NCBI GenBank assembly: GCA_963843455.1
Contig: CAWJKE010000007.1
Span: 124,001 to 188,000 of the forward strand
From: CAIQPS01 sp963843455
Lineage (GTDB): Bacteria; Actinomycetota; Thermoleophilia; RBG-16-64-13
DNA length: 64,000 nucleotides
Direction of reading: 5' to 3'
Part shown: piece after piece, positions 39,497-49,167 of the stretch
Layout: each line of letters begins with the position of its first letter
How positions within the stretch are numbered: the first letter of the stretch is position 1
Position numbers and translations under genes: made by a program
The notes under the pieces: generated by a model
The model's database searches: none
What the model was told of the DNA's origin: nothing
The model's input: the letters and a program-made list of their open reading frames with translations, nothing else

Positions 39497-40942
39497 ATGT
39501 TCGAGGAGAGCAAGAGCGTCAGCCGGCGTGAATTCTTGAAGGTCGCGGGGATCGCGGGAGCGACCCTAGGGGCAGGCGCCGGCCTCGGCGGACTACTGGC
39601 GGCCTGCGGTAGTGAAGAGACCACCACGACCACCGCGGCGCCGGCTACCACGACCACCGCGGCGCCGGCTACCACCACTACCGCCGCGGCTGCGGAAACC
39701 ACCACCACGAGTGTCGGTGTCGAGACCGGCCGGCCGATCAAGGTAGGTTTCGTGGACCCGATCACCGGCCCGTTGGCGGCCTTCGGCGTGGCGGGCAGCT
39801 ACTGCGTCGCCAAATGGACCGAGGAGACCGCCAAAGGCGTCTTGCTCGGCGACGGCAAGAGCCACACCTTCGAGTTCGAGGTCGTCGACAGCCAGTCGGA
39901 CACCAATCGCGCCTCCCAGGTCACTGCGGACCTGATCAACAACACCAAGGTCGACCTGGTCATGGCCGCGGCGACGGGCGACACCGTGGCGCCGGTCGCG
40001 GATATGTGCGAGGGCAGCGGGATGCCGTGCCTCTCCATCGACGTCCCCGTCGAAGTCTTCGTCTTCCAGCGCGGCGGCGCCCCGGACAAACCGTTCAAGT
40101 GGACGTACAACCTGTTCTGGGGGCTGACCGAGCAGCAGACGGTCGAGTGGGACATGTTCGCCCAGGTGGACAACAACAAGAAGATCGGCGCCGTGTGGCC
40201 CAACAGCGGTCCCGGTAACGCGTACCGGCAGGCGTACGGCGGCAGCAAGGACTGGCCGGCCAAGGGCTACACGTTCGTCGACAGCGGCCCCTACGTGCAG
40301 CCGAGCGAGGACTTCACCAAGCAGATCGCCCAGTTCAAGAAGGAAGGCTGCGAGATCATGCAGGGCGTCATGATCGACCCCGACTGGAACACGTTTACCA
40401 AGCAGGCCGCGCAGCAGGGCTTCAAGCCGAAGATCATGGAGGGGATCATCCCTACCCTGTTCCCGACCAGCATGGAGTCCTACGGAAAAGCGGCCGACGG
40501 GCAGTGCGGCGTGCAGTGGTTCCATCCCACCTTCCCGTTCAAGTCGTCGCTGACCGGCGCCACCTGCCAGGAGATGTGCGACGACTTCGAGAAGGTCAAG
40601 GGCATGCAGTGGCAGCAGTGCATCATGCACTACGCCGTCGGCGAATGGGCTGTCGACTGCTTCAAGCGGACCACGAACATCGACGACAGGGAAGAGTTCA
40701 TCAAACGGGTGCAGGAGACCAAGATGGCCGACTCGCTCGCCGGCCCCATCGACTACACGGTGCCGGTACAGTGGGGTACGTCGCATCCGACGCTCAACTG
40801 CGTCACCACTCCCACGTACGGTGGCCAGTGGCGGCTCTCGAACGGTGGCAAGTACATGTTTGACCTGGTGGTCGTGAGCAACGTCACCACCCCGGTCGTC
40901 GAGGTGCAGAACAAACTGCAGCCTATGCCCTGGGTCGGATAG
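39497..40942 (+). CDS. Tat-exported ABC substrate-binding lipoprotein (amino-acid/amide type)
   Basis: The 481-residue protein has a twin-arginine signal (SRREFLK) followed by lipobox LAAC, a Thr/Ala-rich linker with TTTTAAPA repeats, then a type I binding fold (IKVGFVDPITGPLAAFGVAGS, VVDSQSDTNRASQVTADLI). Tat export means it folds before secretion. It contains an unusual number of Cys residues (DMCEGSGMPC, ATCQEMCDDF, QQCIMH), which could form disulfides. No permease or ATPase is next to it, so it may serve the liv-type transporter or another elsewhere. SD AGGAGGAGGGGG is very strong. Confidence 0.88.
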   Translation: MFEESKSVSRREFLKVAGIAGATLGAGAGLGGLLAACGSEETTTTTAAPATTTTAAPATTTTAAAAETTTTSVGVETGRPIKVGFVDPITGPLAAFGVAGSYCVAKWTEETAKGVLLGDGKSHTFEFEVVDSQSDTNRASQVTADLINNTKVDLVMAAATGDTVAPVADMCEGSGMPCLSIDVPVEVFVFQRGGAPDKPFKWTYNLFWGLTEQQTVEWDMFAQVDNNKKIGAVWPNSGPGNAYRQAYGGSKDWPAKGYTFVDSGPYVQPSEDFTKQIAQFKKEGCEIMQGVMIDPDWNTFTKQAAQQGFKPKIMEGIIPTLFPTSMESYGKAADGQCGVQWFHPTFPFKSSLTGATCQEMCDDFEKVKGMQWQQCIMHYAVGEWAVDCFKRTTNIDDREEFIKRVQETKMADSLAGPIDYTVPVQWGTSHPTLNCVTTPTYGGQWRLSNGGKYMFDLVVVSNVTTPVVEVQNKLQPMPWVG

Positions 40943-40957
40943 CGCGTTATCAACCCT

Positions 40958-40990
40958 TGCGGCCGCGGCGCCCCAGGCGCCGCGGCCGCA
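40958..40990. terminator. Perfect 15-bp GC hairpin after the binding protein
   Basis: TGCGGCCGCGGCGCC and GGCGCCGCGGCCGCA form a perfect 15-bp stem with a 3-base loop, 16 bases after the stop. It has no T-tract. It may act as a transcript 3'-end stabiliser or a Rho-assisted terminator. Confidence 0.6.
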
Positions 40991-41117
40991 TCCGCATCGT
41001 CTGGTGTACCCTCGCAGATAGCAGAGGATACGGCGGCACCCTCGAGGTCGTGATCGACACTGCCAAACGATACGGCCGTTACAGCTTACCGCTGGCACCG
41101 ATAGAAGGGACATGTTG

Positions 41118-43073
41118 ATGGGAAACGCTTTCCCCCGTCTGTTCGAGGCGGGCCACATCGCCGATATCGCGCTCAAGAACCGCATCGTCAAGGCCCCGCA
41201 GCACACGGGCCTGGCCAACCCCGACGGCTCCATCACCGAGCGTCTGCTCCGCTACTACAAAGAGGTGGCGCAGGGCGGCTGCGCGATGGTGGTCGTGGAG
41301 TACGCCTGGGTGGACGATCTGTACAGCCGGGCCTCTCCTTGCCAGCTGGGGATTTCGCGCATGGATCATCTTCCCGGCCTGTCACTTCTGTGCGACACCA
41401 TCAAAGCCCAGGGAGCGGTCGCCGGCATCCAGATCTCGCACGCCGGCCGGCAGCGGTTCATACTCGAGCAGCCGAAGGCAGCATCTGAGGTGCCCTGGCC
41501 GGAGATCACCGCCATGGGTTGCCCTATCCCCATCCCACTCACCATTGAGGAGATCGGGGAGATTATCAAGGCCTTCGGCCAGGCGGCCAAGCGCGCGCAG
41601 ACGGCCGGGTTCGACCTGGTGGAGATCCACGCCTGCCACGGCTATCTCATCTCTAACTTCCTTTCGCCCTACTCCAACAAGCGCACAGACTGGTACGGCG
41701 GGGATTTTGAGAACCGCATCCGCCTGCTGATGAACATCGTCAAGGAGATCAAGACCCAGGTAGGTCCCGATTTTCCCGTGGTCTGCCGCCTGAGCGGGAC
41801 CGACTACGAGCCGGACGGGTACGGCATCGAGGAGACCGTGGAACTGGCCAAGCGGCTCGAGATCCGGGGAGTGGCCGCCATCCACATGTCGGGCGGCATC
41901 CACCACACCACCATCCACGAAGTAAGCCCCATGGGCATGTCTCTCGCTCACAACGTCTGGTGCGCCGAAGCGGCGAAGAAAGCGGTATCGATCCCGGTGA
42001 TCGCCTCGGGCTCCATCAACCTGCCCGCGCTTGCCGAAAGCATCCTGGAAGAGGGCAAAGGCGACTTCATCGGCCTAGGCCGGCCGCTCTGGGCCGACCC
42101 GCAGTGGCCGCTCAAGGCCAAGGAAGGGCGTTCCGAGGACATTCGGCCCTGCATCCGCTGCAACGACGGCTGCCTGGCCCGTGGCGACCATATCGCCAAC
42201 ACCGTCAGGTGCACGGTCAACGTGGCCCTATGCCGGGAGGCCGAGTTCGAGATTACGGCCGCCAAACGTCCGATGAAGGTGGCTGTGGTCGGCGGCGGAC
42301 CGGCCGGGATGGAAGCGGCGCGGGTGGCGGCCCTCAAAGGCCACAACGTCACCCTCTACGAAAAGCGCGAACTGGGCGGCGCCCTCGTCGAAGCGGCGCT
42401 TCCTGAGTTCAAGGCGCCTGACCTCGGGCCTCTGAAGGAATACCTCAAGACGCAGGTGCACAAGACCGGGGTCAGGGTGATCGCGAGAGAAGCGACGCTC
42501 GACGACCTCACCCGCGGCGGGTACGGCGCCGTGATCGTCGCGACCGGCGCGACTGCGCTCGGCCTGGAGGACATCCCGGGCATCGACGACCCCAAAGTAG
42601 TCACAGCGGCCGACGTCCTGCACGGCCGGGCGCTCCTGGGCGGTCGGGTGGCGGTCATCGGCGGCGGCATCGTCGGCACGGAGGTCGGCTTGGTGGTGGC
42701 GGAAGGCGGCAGGCAAGTGACCTTCATCGAGATGCTGGACGAGTTCATGTGCAACATCACTTTTGACGAGCGCCAGGTGTACGAACTGCGCTTCAGCGAT
42801 CTGGACGTGAGCATCAACACCGGCCAGCGGCTGGTGGAAGTCACCGGTGCGGGCATCAAGACTGTCGACAAGCTGGGCGCGATCACCGAGTTCCTGGTCG
42901 ACTCCGTGGTGCTGGCCGCCGGCTTCCGGCCCAATCGGGAACTTATCGTCGGCCTCAAGGCCCATCCCGGGCTACGGGTGGCCGAAGCGGGTGACTGCGT
43001 ACGGCCACGGAAGATCTACGACGCCATCCACGACGGGCACCTGGCAGCCAAACTGCTGGACGCCGACATCTGA
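41118..43073 (+). CDS. OYE-FeS-FAD fusion oxidoreductase (2,4-dienoyl-CoA reductase/enoate reductase-like)
   Basis: The 651-residue enzyme has an N-terminal FMN barrel (FEAGHIADIALKNRIVKAP, VEIHACHGYLISNFLSPYSN), a [4Fe-4S] motif (CIRCNDGCLARGDHIANTVRC, about residues 340-360) and C-terminal FAD and NAD(P) domains (VAVVGGGPAGMEAARVAALKG, VAVIGGGIVGTEVGLVVAE, ending in AGDCVRPRKIYDAIHDGHLAA). This is the FadH/enoate-reductase architecture that carries electrons NAD(P)H-FAD-FeS-FMN to reduce unsaturated acids or acyl-CoAs. ATG 41118 is seven bases after AAGGGA; ATG 41112 is the alternative. Confidence 0.9.
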   Translation: MGNAFPRLFEAGHIADIALKNRIVKAPQHTGLANPDGSITERLLRYYKEVAQGGCAMVVVEYAWVDDLYSRASPCQLGISRMDHLPGLSLLCDTIKAQGAVAGIQISHAGRQRFILEQPKAASEVPWPEITAMGCPIPIPLTIEEIGEIIKAFGQAAKRAQTAGFDLVEIHACHGYLISNFLSPYSNKRTDWYGGDFENRIRLLMNIVKEIKTQVGPDFPVVCRLSGTDYEPDGYGIEETVELAKRLEIRGVAAIHMSGGIHHTTIHEVSPMGMSLAHNVWCAEAAKKAVSIPVIASGSINLPALAESILEEGKGDFIGLGRPLWADPQWPLKAKEGRSEDIRPCIRCNDGCLARGDHIANTVRCTVNVALCREAEFEITAAKRPMKVAVVGGGPAGMEAARVAALKGHNVTLYEKRELGGALVEAALPEFKAPDLGPLKEYLKTQVHKTGVRVIAREATLDDLTRGGYGAVIVATGATALGLEDIPGIDDPKVVTAADVLHGRALLGGRVAVIGGGIVGTEVGLVVAEGGRQVTFIEMLDEFMCNITFDERQVYELRFSDLDVSINTGQRLVEVTGAGIKTVDKLGAITEFLVDSVVLAAGFRPNRELIVGLKAHPGLRVAEAGDCVRPRKIYDAIHDGHLAAKLLDADI

Positions 43074-43108
43074 GGAACGGGCGCATCTCACAAGGAGGTT
43101 GTGACATC

Positions 43109-43711
43109 GTGAGTGAATGGACACTGGCCGGCAAGCCGGCACTGCTCATCGTCCACATGCAGAACGCCATCGTCAAGACCCCGAGCCCGCTCGAGGTCAT
43201 GGGTCACGGGCGCGCCGCGTGGGAGCAGGGCGTGGTCACCAACATCGAACGCCTCATCTCCGCCTTCCGGAGCAAGGGGCTTCCGGTCGTTTTCTGTGTC
43301 GCTCACACGCCCCTCGACACCAAGTTCGCCGCCTACGGTGACTTCTGGGCGGGGGCCGAGCAGGCGAAGGTCAACCACCTGGGCACCTGGGACGTCGAGA
43401 TCATCGACGAATTGGCGCCCGTGTCCGGAGAGAAGGTCTTCTATAACTGGCCGTTCAACGTCTTCGAGGGCACAGGCCTTGACGAATACCTCAGGGACCA
43501 GGGAGTGGAGACCGTGGTTTTGACGGGTGTCGCCACGGGGATGTCTGTCGGGACCGCTGCCTGGGCCCTGGCGGAGCGCTTCTACAACCTGATCGTGCCC
43601 GCCGACGCGAGCACCGACGGGAACAGTGAGGTCCACAGGGTCGTGGTGGAATCGATACTGCCGGCTATCGGCCTAGTCACTACTACGGAGGACGTCATCG
43701 CCCACCTCTAG
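43109..43711 (+). CDS. Isochorismatase-like protein with lost catalytic residues
   Basis: The 200-residue protein keeps the cysteine-hydrolase fold (PALLIVHMQNAIV, GVETVVLTGVATGMSVGTAAWALAERFYNL) but the catalytic Asp is His (LLIVHMQN), and the nucleophile Cys is Ser (VATGMSV instead of VATDxCV); only the Lys in GEKVFYNW remains. It probably no longer hydrolyses by the usual mechanism, and may bind a ligand, act by a Ser nucleophile, or regulate. It lies between two OYE-FAD paralogues (35-base and 9-base gaps) with an AAGGAGG SD, so it is very likely in their operon and pathway. Confidence 0.85.
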   Translation: MSEWTLAGKPALLIVHMQNAIVKTPSPLEVMGHGRAAWEQGVVTNIERLISAFRSKGLPVVFCVAHTPLDTKFAAYGDFWAGAEQAKVNHLGTWDVEIIDELAPVSGEKVFYNWPFNVFEGTGLDEYLRDQGVETVVLTGVATGMSVGTAAWALAERFYNLIVPADASTDGNSEVHRVVVESILPAIGLVTTTEDVIAHL

Positions 43712-43720
43712 GAGGACCTT

Positions 43721-45652
43721 ATGGTCGAACTGACGCGCATGTTCGAGCCCCTGCGGATCGGCGATCTGACCATCCGGAACCGGTTCATGGTGTCGCCGAT
43801 GGTGATGAACTACTGCACGGCGGACGGGATGGTGACCGACACCTACCTGGACTATCACGAGGAGAGGGCCAAGGGCGGATGGGGCCTCATCGTGACCGAG
43901 GATTACGCAGTCGATCCGGCCGGCAAGGGCTTCAAGTATCTGGCCGGGCTCTGGGACGACTCGCAGATCGCCGGTCAGGCCGAGTTGACCAGGCGGGTGC
44001 ATGCCCACGGGGCCGCGATCATCGCCCAGATCTATCACTCGGGCCGGCAGAGCAAGAGAGCGATCATCGACGCCGACACCGTCGCCCCGACCGCCATCAC
44101 CTGCCCTTCCACGCTCGAGATGCCTCGCGAGCTGACAATCGAGGAGGTGGAGCGGATCGTCGAGCAGTTCGGCGATGCGGCCCTGCGGGCCAAGAAGGCC
44201 GGCTTCGACGGCGTAGAGATCCACGGGGGACATGGTTACCTCGTCTCGGAGTTCATGTCCTCGTACTCGAACAAACGCTTCGACAAGTACGGCGGCAGTC
44301 TCTGGAACCGCGCCCGGTTCCCACTCGAGATCGTCCAGAATGTCCGGGAGAAGTGCGGCGAGGCGTTCGTCATCCAGTTCCGCATCTCGGGCGACGAGAT
44401 GGTGACGGGCGGCAGGACGATCGAGGACACCAAGGCGATAGCCCGCCTACTGGAGCATGCCGGGGTCGACAGCTTCGACGTCACGGTGGGGACCGATGGC
44501 AGCCACTACACGCAGGTGCCGACGCCGGCGATCGGCCACGGCTGGATCGCGGACTTCGCCGCCGAGGTCAAGAAGGTCGTCGAGGTGCCTGTGTTCACGG
44601 TGGGAAGGATCAACGACCCCCTGATAGCCGAGGCTATCGTGGCGAGTGGGAAAGCCGATGGCGTCGCCATGGGCCGGGCCTCGCTGGCCGACCCCGACCT
44701 GCCGAACAAAGCGAAAGACGGGCGATTCGAGGACATCATCCAGTGCACCGGCTGTATGCAGGGGTGCGTCGGGAGGGTGTTGGCCCAGCTCCCGGTGAAG
44801 TGCGTCGTCAATCCAAGGACCGGACGGGAGGGCGAGCTGGCCGTAACCCTCGCGCCGGTGAAGAAGAAGGTGTTCATAGCGGGAGGCGGTCCCGCGGGCA
44901 TGGAGGCGGCGATCGTCGCGGCCGAGCGCGGGCATGAGGTGACACTCTTCGAGACGAGCGGGCGCCTCGGCGGTCAGTACTACCTGGCTTCCATCCCGCC
45001 GATGAAGGGTGAGATCGCGGCCTTTCTCGCCTGGCAGCTACACACGATGGAGCAACTGGGGGTGGACATCCGTCTCAGCACGGCCCTGACGGCCGCCATC
45101 GTGAGGGAACTGAAGCCCGACGCGGTCATCGTCGCCACCGGGAGCAAGCCCTCGCCAACAGGGATCTGGGGATCCGGCCACAACTTCGTGGTGGACGCCG
45201 CGGAGGTGCTCGAAGGCAAGGTGTCGGTGGGGGAGAGCGTGGCCGTCATCGGCGGGGGGATGGTGGGTTGCGAAACGGCGAACCATCTTGCTCATCACGG
45301 CAAGAAGCCGACCATCATCGAGATGCTCTCCGATCTCGCGCCTGAGGAACCGCGTGACATGAAGCGTTTCCTCATGGAATCGCTCGAGGAGAGAAAGGTC
45401 TCCATCTATACCGATTCCAAGGTGACGGCGATCGAAGCGGATGGTTCTATCACGGTGTCTCGCGATGCCGACGTCAACCGGCTTGGACCGTTCGACAATG
45501 TTATCCTGGCCGGCGGCATGCGGCCGGTGAACGGCCTCGCCGGCGAGCTCGAGGGCCTGGTGGGCGAGCTCCGAGTAGTGGGAGACGCGGCCGCTGTCCG
45601 AACGGTGCTCGAAGCCATCGAAGAAGGCTACGAGGCGGCCCTAACCATCTGA
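43721..45652 (+). CDS. OYE-FeS-FAD fusion oxidoreductase, second paralogue
   Basis: The 643-residue enzyme has the same plan as the one at 41118: FMN barrel (FEPLRIGDLTIRNRFMVSPM, GVEIHGGHGYLVSEFMSSYS), [4Fe-4S] Cys (CTGCMQGCVGRVLAQLPVKC), FAD site (VFIAGGGPAGMEAAIVAAERG) and NAD(P) site (VAVIGGGMVGCETANHLAHHG). The paralogues differ strongly, so they likely act on different unsaturated intermediates or successive steps. The ATG follows a clear SD (AGGAGG). Confidence 0.9.
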   Translation: MVELTRMFEPLRIGDLTIRNRFMVSPMVMNYCTADGMVTDTYLDYHEERAKGGWGLIVTEDYAVDPAGKGFKYLAGLWDDSQIAGQAELTRRVHAHGAAIIAQIYHSGRQSKRAIIDADTVAPTAITCPSTLEMPRELTIEEVERIVEQFGDAALRAKKAGFDGVEIHGGHGYLVSEFMSSYSNKRFDKYGGSLWNRARFPLEIVQNVREKCGEAFVIQFRISGDEMVTGGRTIEDTKAIARLLEHAGVDSFDVTVGTDGSHYTQVPTPAIGHGWIADFAAEVKKVVEVPVFTVGRINDPLIAEAIVASGKADGVAMGRASLADPDLPNKAKDGRFEDIIQCTGCMQGCVGRVLAQLPVKCVVNPRTGREGELAVTLAPVKKKVFIAGGGPAGMEAAIVAAERGHEVTLFETSGRLGGQYYLASIPPMKGEIAAFLAWQLHTMEQLGVDIRLSTALTAAIVRELKPDAVIVATGSKPSPTGIWGSGHNFVVDAAEVLEGKVSVGESVAVIGGGMVGCETANHLAHHGKKPTIIEMLSDLAPEEPRDMKRFLMESLEERKVSIYTDSKVTAIEADGSITVSRDADVNRLGPFDNVILAGGMRPVNGLAGELEGLVGELRVVGDAAAVRTVLEAIEEGYEAALTI

Positions 45653-45694
45653 CTCGGGGTGCAGCCGGCCACAACAACCCGACCCTGGCGCGGG

Positions 45695-46438
45695 CTAGAT
45701 CTCGTTCAGCCGGTAGCCCACTCCCTGCTCGGTCACCAGGTACCGCGGGTCTGCGGCGTCGTCTTCGAGCTTCTTGCGCAGGCTGGCGACATAGATCCGT
45801 AGGTAGTGCGCCTGGGCGGTGCCGCCGAGCCCCCATACCTCACGCAGCAGGTAGGCATGTGTCAGGACCCTCCCTGAGTTGCGGACGAAGGTGGCAAGGA
45901 GCCGATACTCGATAGGAGTCAGGTGGACCATCTGGCCCCTGACCTCCACCAACCGTCGGGCAAGATCCACCGAGAGCTCGCCCGTACGAAAGCGGGAGGC
46001 TTCCTCGCCTCCGGCCTCTTTCAGGACCGACGAATGTCTGAGAGCGACGGCGACACGCGCGAGCAGTTCTGGGATGCCAAAAGGCTTTGTGACATAGTCG
46101 TCGGCTCCGAGGTTGAGCGCCTCCACCTTGTCGGCCTCTTGCCCGCGAGCCGAAAGGACAACGATCGGGACTCGGGACCACTCCCTTACGTTTTCAAGGA
46201 TTGTCACCCCGTCGATGTCCGGCAGTCCCAGATCGAGAAGGATGAGGTCGGGGAGTTGCGAGATGATCGAATCGAGGGCCGACCGGCCCGTTTCGGCCTC
46301 CGCAACGTTGTAGCCTTCGTTGGCAAGGGCGGCCCTCAGGAACCGGCGCATTGGTGTGTCGTCCTCGACGACCAGGATCCTGGGTGCAGATGAGCCGGAG
46401 GATGCGCGAGTGTCGCCGCTCGGCGCCCGCCCGTTCAT
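45695..46438 (-). CDS. kdpE: KdpE response regulator
   Basis: The 247-residue OmpR-type regulator has a receiver domain (RILVVEDDTPMRRFLRAAL, phospho-Asp in LILLDLGLPDIDG, Lys in VTKPFG) and a winged-helix output domain (VHLTPIEYRLLATFVRNSGRVLTHAYLLREVWG). It is encoded just after kdpD with an ATGA overlap and should activate the kdp operon under low potassium. The N-terminal ~20 residues are a Ser/Gly-rich extension. Confidence 0.93.
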   Translation of the reverse strand: MNGRAPSGDTRASSGSSAPRILVVEDDTPMRRFLRAALANEGYNVAEAETGRSALDSIISQLPDLILLDLGLPDIDGVTILENVREWSRVPIVVLSARGQEADKVEALNLGADDYVTKPFGIPELLARVAVALRHSSVLKEAGGEEASRFRTGELSVDLARRLVEVRGQMVHLTPIEYRLLATFVRNSGRVLTHAYLLREVWGLGGTAQAHYLRIYVASLRKKLEDDAADPRYLVTEQGVGYRLNEI

Positions 46439-49137
46439 GGCCTTTTGTCGCCTTCCTCGGGGGGAAGAGAGGGGGGCGCTTCCTCCAGTGGCAGGCTGAA
46501 GGAGAAGACTGCCCCCCCGCCCGCACGATTGGCCGCCCAGATGCGTCCTCCGTGAGCGGTGACGATGGCCCGGGCGATGGCCAGCCCCAGCCCGGCGCCG
46601 CGGCCGCCGCTCTTGGAGGCGGTGCCTCGATAGAGCTTGTCGAACACCTGGTCTCGCTCGCCATCGGTGAGACCAGGTCCTCGGTCGGCCACGTCAACGA
46701 CAATATCGCCGTCATCGGTGTGCGCGGAGACGTCGACGGGTGAGCCCGCGGGGGAATACTTGAGGGCGTTGTCGATCAGATTGAAGAGAACCTGCTCGAT
46801 CATCACTCCATCCAGCGGTACCAGGGGGAGTTCCCCCGGAATGTTCTTTGCGATCTCCCGGCCGGAGGTTTCCTTCCGAAGTCTTCCGAGAGTCGAGCCG
46901 ACGACGTCCTCCAGCGGGTACCACTGCTTGTCGACCACGGTGACGCCCGACTCTAGCCGGGTCATGCTTAGCAAGTTCTCGACCAGCCTGGTGAGGCGAT
47001 TCGACTCATCATAGACCTCTGTGAGGAGGGAAGCCCGGGTGGCGCTGTCGGCGGCGTCGCCCATCGCAAGGAGCGTGCTGGTCGTCCCCGCGATCACCGC
47101 GAGTGGCGTGCGTAGATCGTGGGAGACCGAGCTGAGCAGCGAGCTCCGCGTCCGCTCGGTCTCGGCGTCGACGAGGGCACAGCTTCGCTGCTCGGCCAGT
47201 TCGTCCCGCTCGATGGCTATGCCGATCAAGCCTGCCACCGTCTCGAGCAACTGGCGATTTCCGGGAGATAAGAGGAACTGACCCTGCGGGGGCTCAACTG
47301 CAAGTACACCCACCGTCGCCCGCGGGGTGGAGAGGGGCACGTAGATCGCCCGGGCGTCAGGGAGGGTATCGGTGCCGTTCCCAGCCATCTGCCCATGCTC
47401 GTATGACCACGTTGCGACCGCGACCTCATGCGGGGCGTCGGCCTGCTCGTTGGCGGACACCACGGCCTCGAGGATGGTGCCGTGCTTCAGGTAGACGTTC
47501 ACTGGCCCGCCGAATATGGTGGCCACCTCGCGCTGGGCGGCGATGGCCAGTTGGTGTGATCCAGAGACGCCCGACAAGGACCGGCTGAGCCTATACAACA
47601 CGTCGAGCCTTCTCTCGCGTACCCGGGAGGTCTGCACCTGACGGCGCAGCCGGGCGCCAAGAGTGCCGACAAGGAGAGCCACGATGGCGAAAACGACCAG
47701 AGTGAACAGGTACTGGACGTCGCGCACGGCGAACGTGTAGTACGGGGGGACGAAGAAGAAGTCGAACGCGAGGACGGAGGCGACCGCGGCCACGATCCCC
47801 GGCCAGAGGCCCCACCAGATGGCGGCCAGAACGACCGCGGGTAGGAACACCACGGCCTTGTTCGCCTCGGAGAGCCCAGCCGTCTGAAGGAGCAGTGCGA
47901 TCGCCCAGGCCGCGACGACAAGACCTATAGCCGCGCCGTAGGGTCGCCAGACCGCGCGCCGGGGAGCGGGCGGGGAAGCGGGCTCTGCCCCCTCCGTCAT
48001 ACCCTGGATGGCATAGATGTCGATCTCGCCGCTGGTGCGGAGCAGCTGGTCGACGATGTTGGGCCTGACCAGACTGCGCCAGCGCGGTTCCCGGGACTTG
48101 CCGATGACGATGCGGGTGACGTTCTGCGACCGCGCGTAGCTGAGGACCTCGGCGGCGGCATCATCGCCGGTCAGCGCTACCGTCTCCGCTCCCAGCCGCT
48201 CGGCGAGCCGGATGTTCTCCATCAAGGTATCGCGCTGCGCTTGCACCAAGCTGCGGGTCCGGTTGGTCTCGACGCTGGCGGCGATCCAGCGGGCGCTGAT
48301 GGACGAGGCCATCCGCTTCGAAACCCGGATGACCTTGGCCGAGGTGGGGCTGGGGCCGATGCAGACCAGCAGGGTCTCAGAGATCCGCCAGATCTGCTGG
48401 CGATCTTCCGCCAGCCTGGCCGTTTCCAGGTGGACATGGGTTCGGTCGGCCGTACGGCGCAGAGCGATCTCCCGAAGGGCGCCCAGATTGGGTCCCTTGA
48501 AGAAGCTGTCCATGGCTCTGGCCGCCTGGGCGGGTACGTACACCTTGCCCTCGCGCAGGCGCTCGAGCAGTTCGCCGGGGGGAAGGTCGACTATCTCAAC
48601 GGAATCGGCCTCATCGAAGACGCTGTCGGGCACCGTCTCTCTGACGTGAATCCCCGTGACCTCGCGCACTACATCGTTGATGCTCTCCAGGTGCTGGACG
48701 TTGAGGGTCGTGTATACGCTGATCCCGGCAGTAAGCAACTCTTGGACGTCTTGCCACCGTTTCGGGTGGCGTAGACCTGGCGCGTTCGAATGGGCCAGTT
48801 CGTCGACGAGGACGATCGCCGGGTGCCGGGCGAGGGCGGCATCGAGGTTGAGCTCGCGGAGGGTGATGCCCCGGTAGTCGATTTCGAGAACGGGGAGCGC
48901 CTCAAGTCCCTCGAGCAACGCGTCGGTTTCCGGGCGATGGTGCGTCTCGACGTAGCCGACGACCAGGTCGACCCCTGCGGCCGTCTGCCTCTGTGCCGCC
49001 TCCAGCATCGCGTACGTCTTGCCGACGCCGGCCACGTAGCCGAAGAAGATCTTGAGCTTTCCTCGTCCCGAGTGAAGCTCCTCTTCGTGGAGTTGCCGCA
49101 GAAGGCTATCCGGGTCTGGACGCTCGGGCTCCCGCAT
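46435..49137 (-). CDS. kdpD: KdpD sensor histidine kinase
   Basis: The 900-residue sensor has an N-terminal KdpD domain with a P-loop-like GYVAGVGKTYAML and DELAHSNAPGLRHPKRWQDV, a universal-stress-type domain (about residues 250-370), four transmembrane helices (about residues 395-500), a GAF-like region, then H-box SHDLRTPLAVIAG, N-box NLIDNALKYSPAG and G-boxes DRGPGLTDG, GAGLGLAI. It senses potassium or turgor status and phosphorylates KdpE. It lies downstream of kdpC, 30 bases away. Confidence 0.95.
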   Translation of the reverse strand: MREPERPDPDSLLRQLHEEELHSGRGKLKIFFGYVAGVGKTYAMLEAAQRQTAAGVDLVVGYVETHHRPETDALLEGLEALPVLEIDYRGITLRELNLDAALARHPAIVLVDELAHSNAPGLRHPKRWQDVQELLTAGISVYTTLNVQHLESINDVVREVTGIHVRETVPDSVFDEADSVEIVDLPPGELLERLREGKVYVPAQAARAMDSFFKGPNLGALREIALRRTADRTHVHLETARLAEDRQQIWRISETLLVCIGPSPTSAKVIRVSKRMASSISARWIAASVETNRTRSLVQAQRDTLMENIRLAERLGAETVALTGDDAAAEVLSYARSQNVTRIVIGKSREPRWRSLVRPNIVDQLLRTSGEIDIYAIQGMTEGAEPASPPAPRRAVWRPYGAAIGLVVAAWAIALLLQTAGLSEANKAVVFLPAVVLAAIWWGLWPGIVAAVASVLAFDFFFVPPYYTFAVRDVQYLFTLVVFAIVALLVGTLGARLRRQVQTSRVRERRLDVLYRLSRSLSGVSGSHQLAIAAQREVATIFGGPVNVYLKHGTILEAVVSANEQADAPHEVAVATWSYEHGQMAGNGTDTLPDARAIYVPLSTPRATVGVLAVEPPQGQFLLSPGNRQLLETVAGLIGIAIERDELAEQRSCALVDAETERTRSSLLSSVSHDLRTPLAVIAGTTSTLLAMGDAADSATRASLLTEVYDESNRLTRLVENLLSMTRLESGVTVVDKQWYPLEDVVGSTLGRLRKETSGREIAKNIPGELPLVPLDGVMIEQVLFNLIDNALKYSPAGSPVDVSAHTDDGDIVVDVADRGPGLTDGERDQVFDKLYRGTASKSGGRGAGLGLAIARAIVTAHGGRIWAANRAGGGAVFSFSLPLEEAPPSLPPEEGDKRP

Positions 49138-49167
49138 GACCCCTCTCCCTGGTGGATTCTCGCGGCG

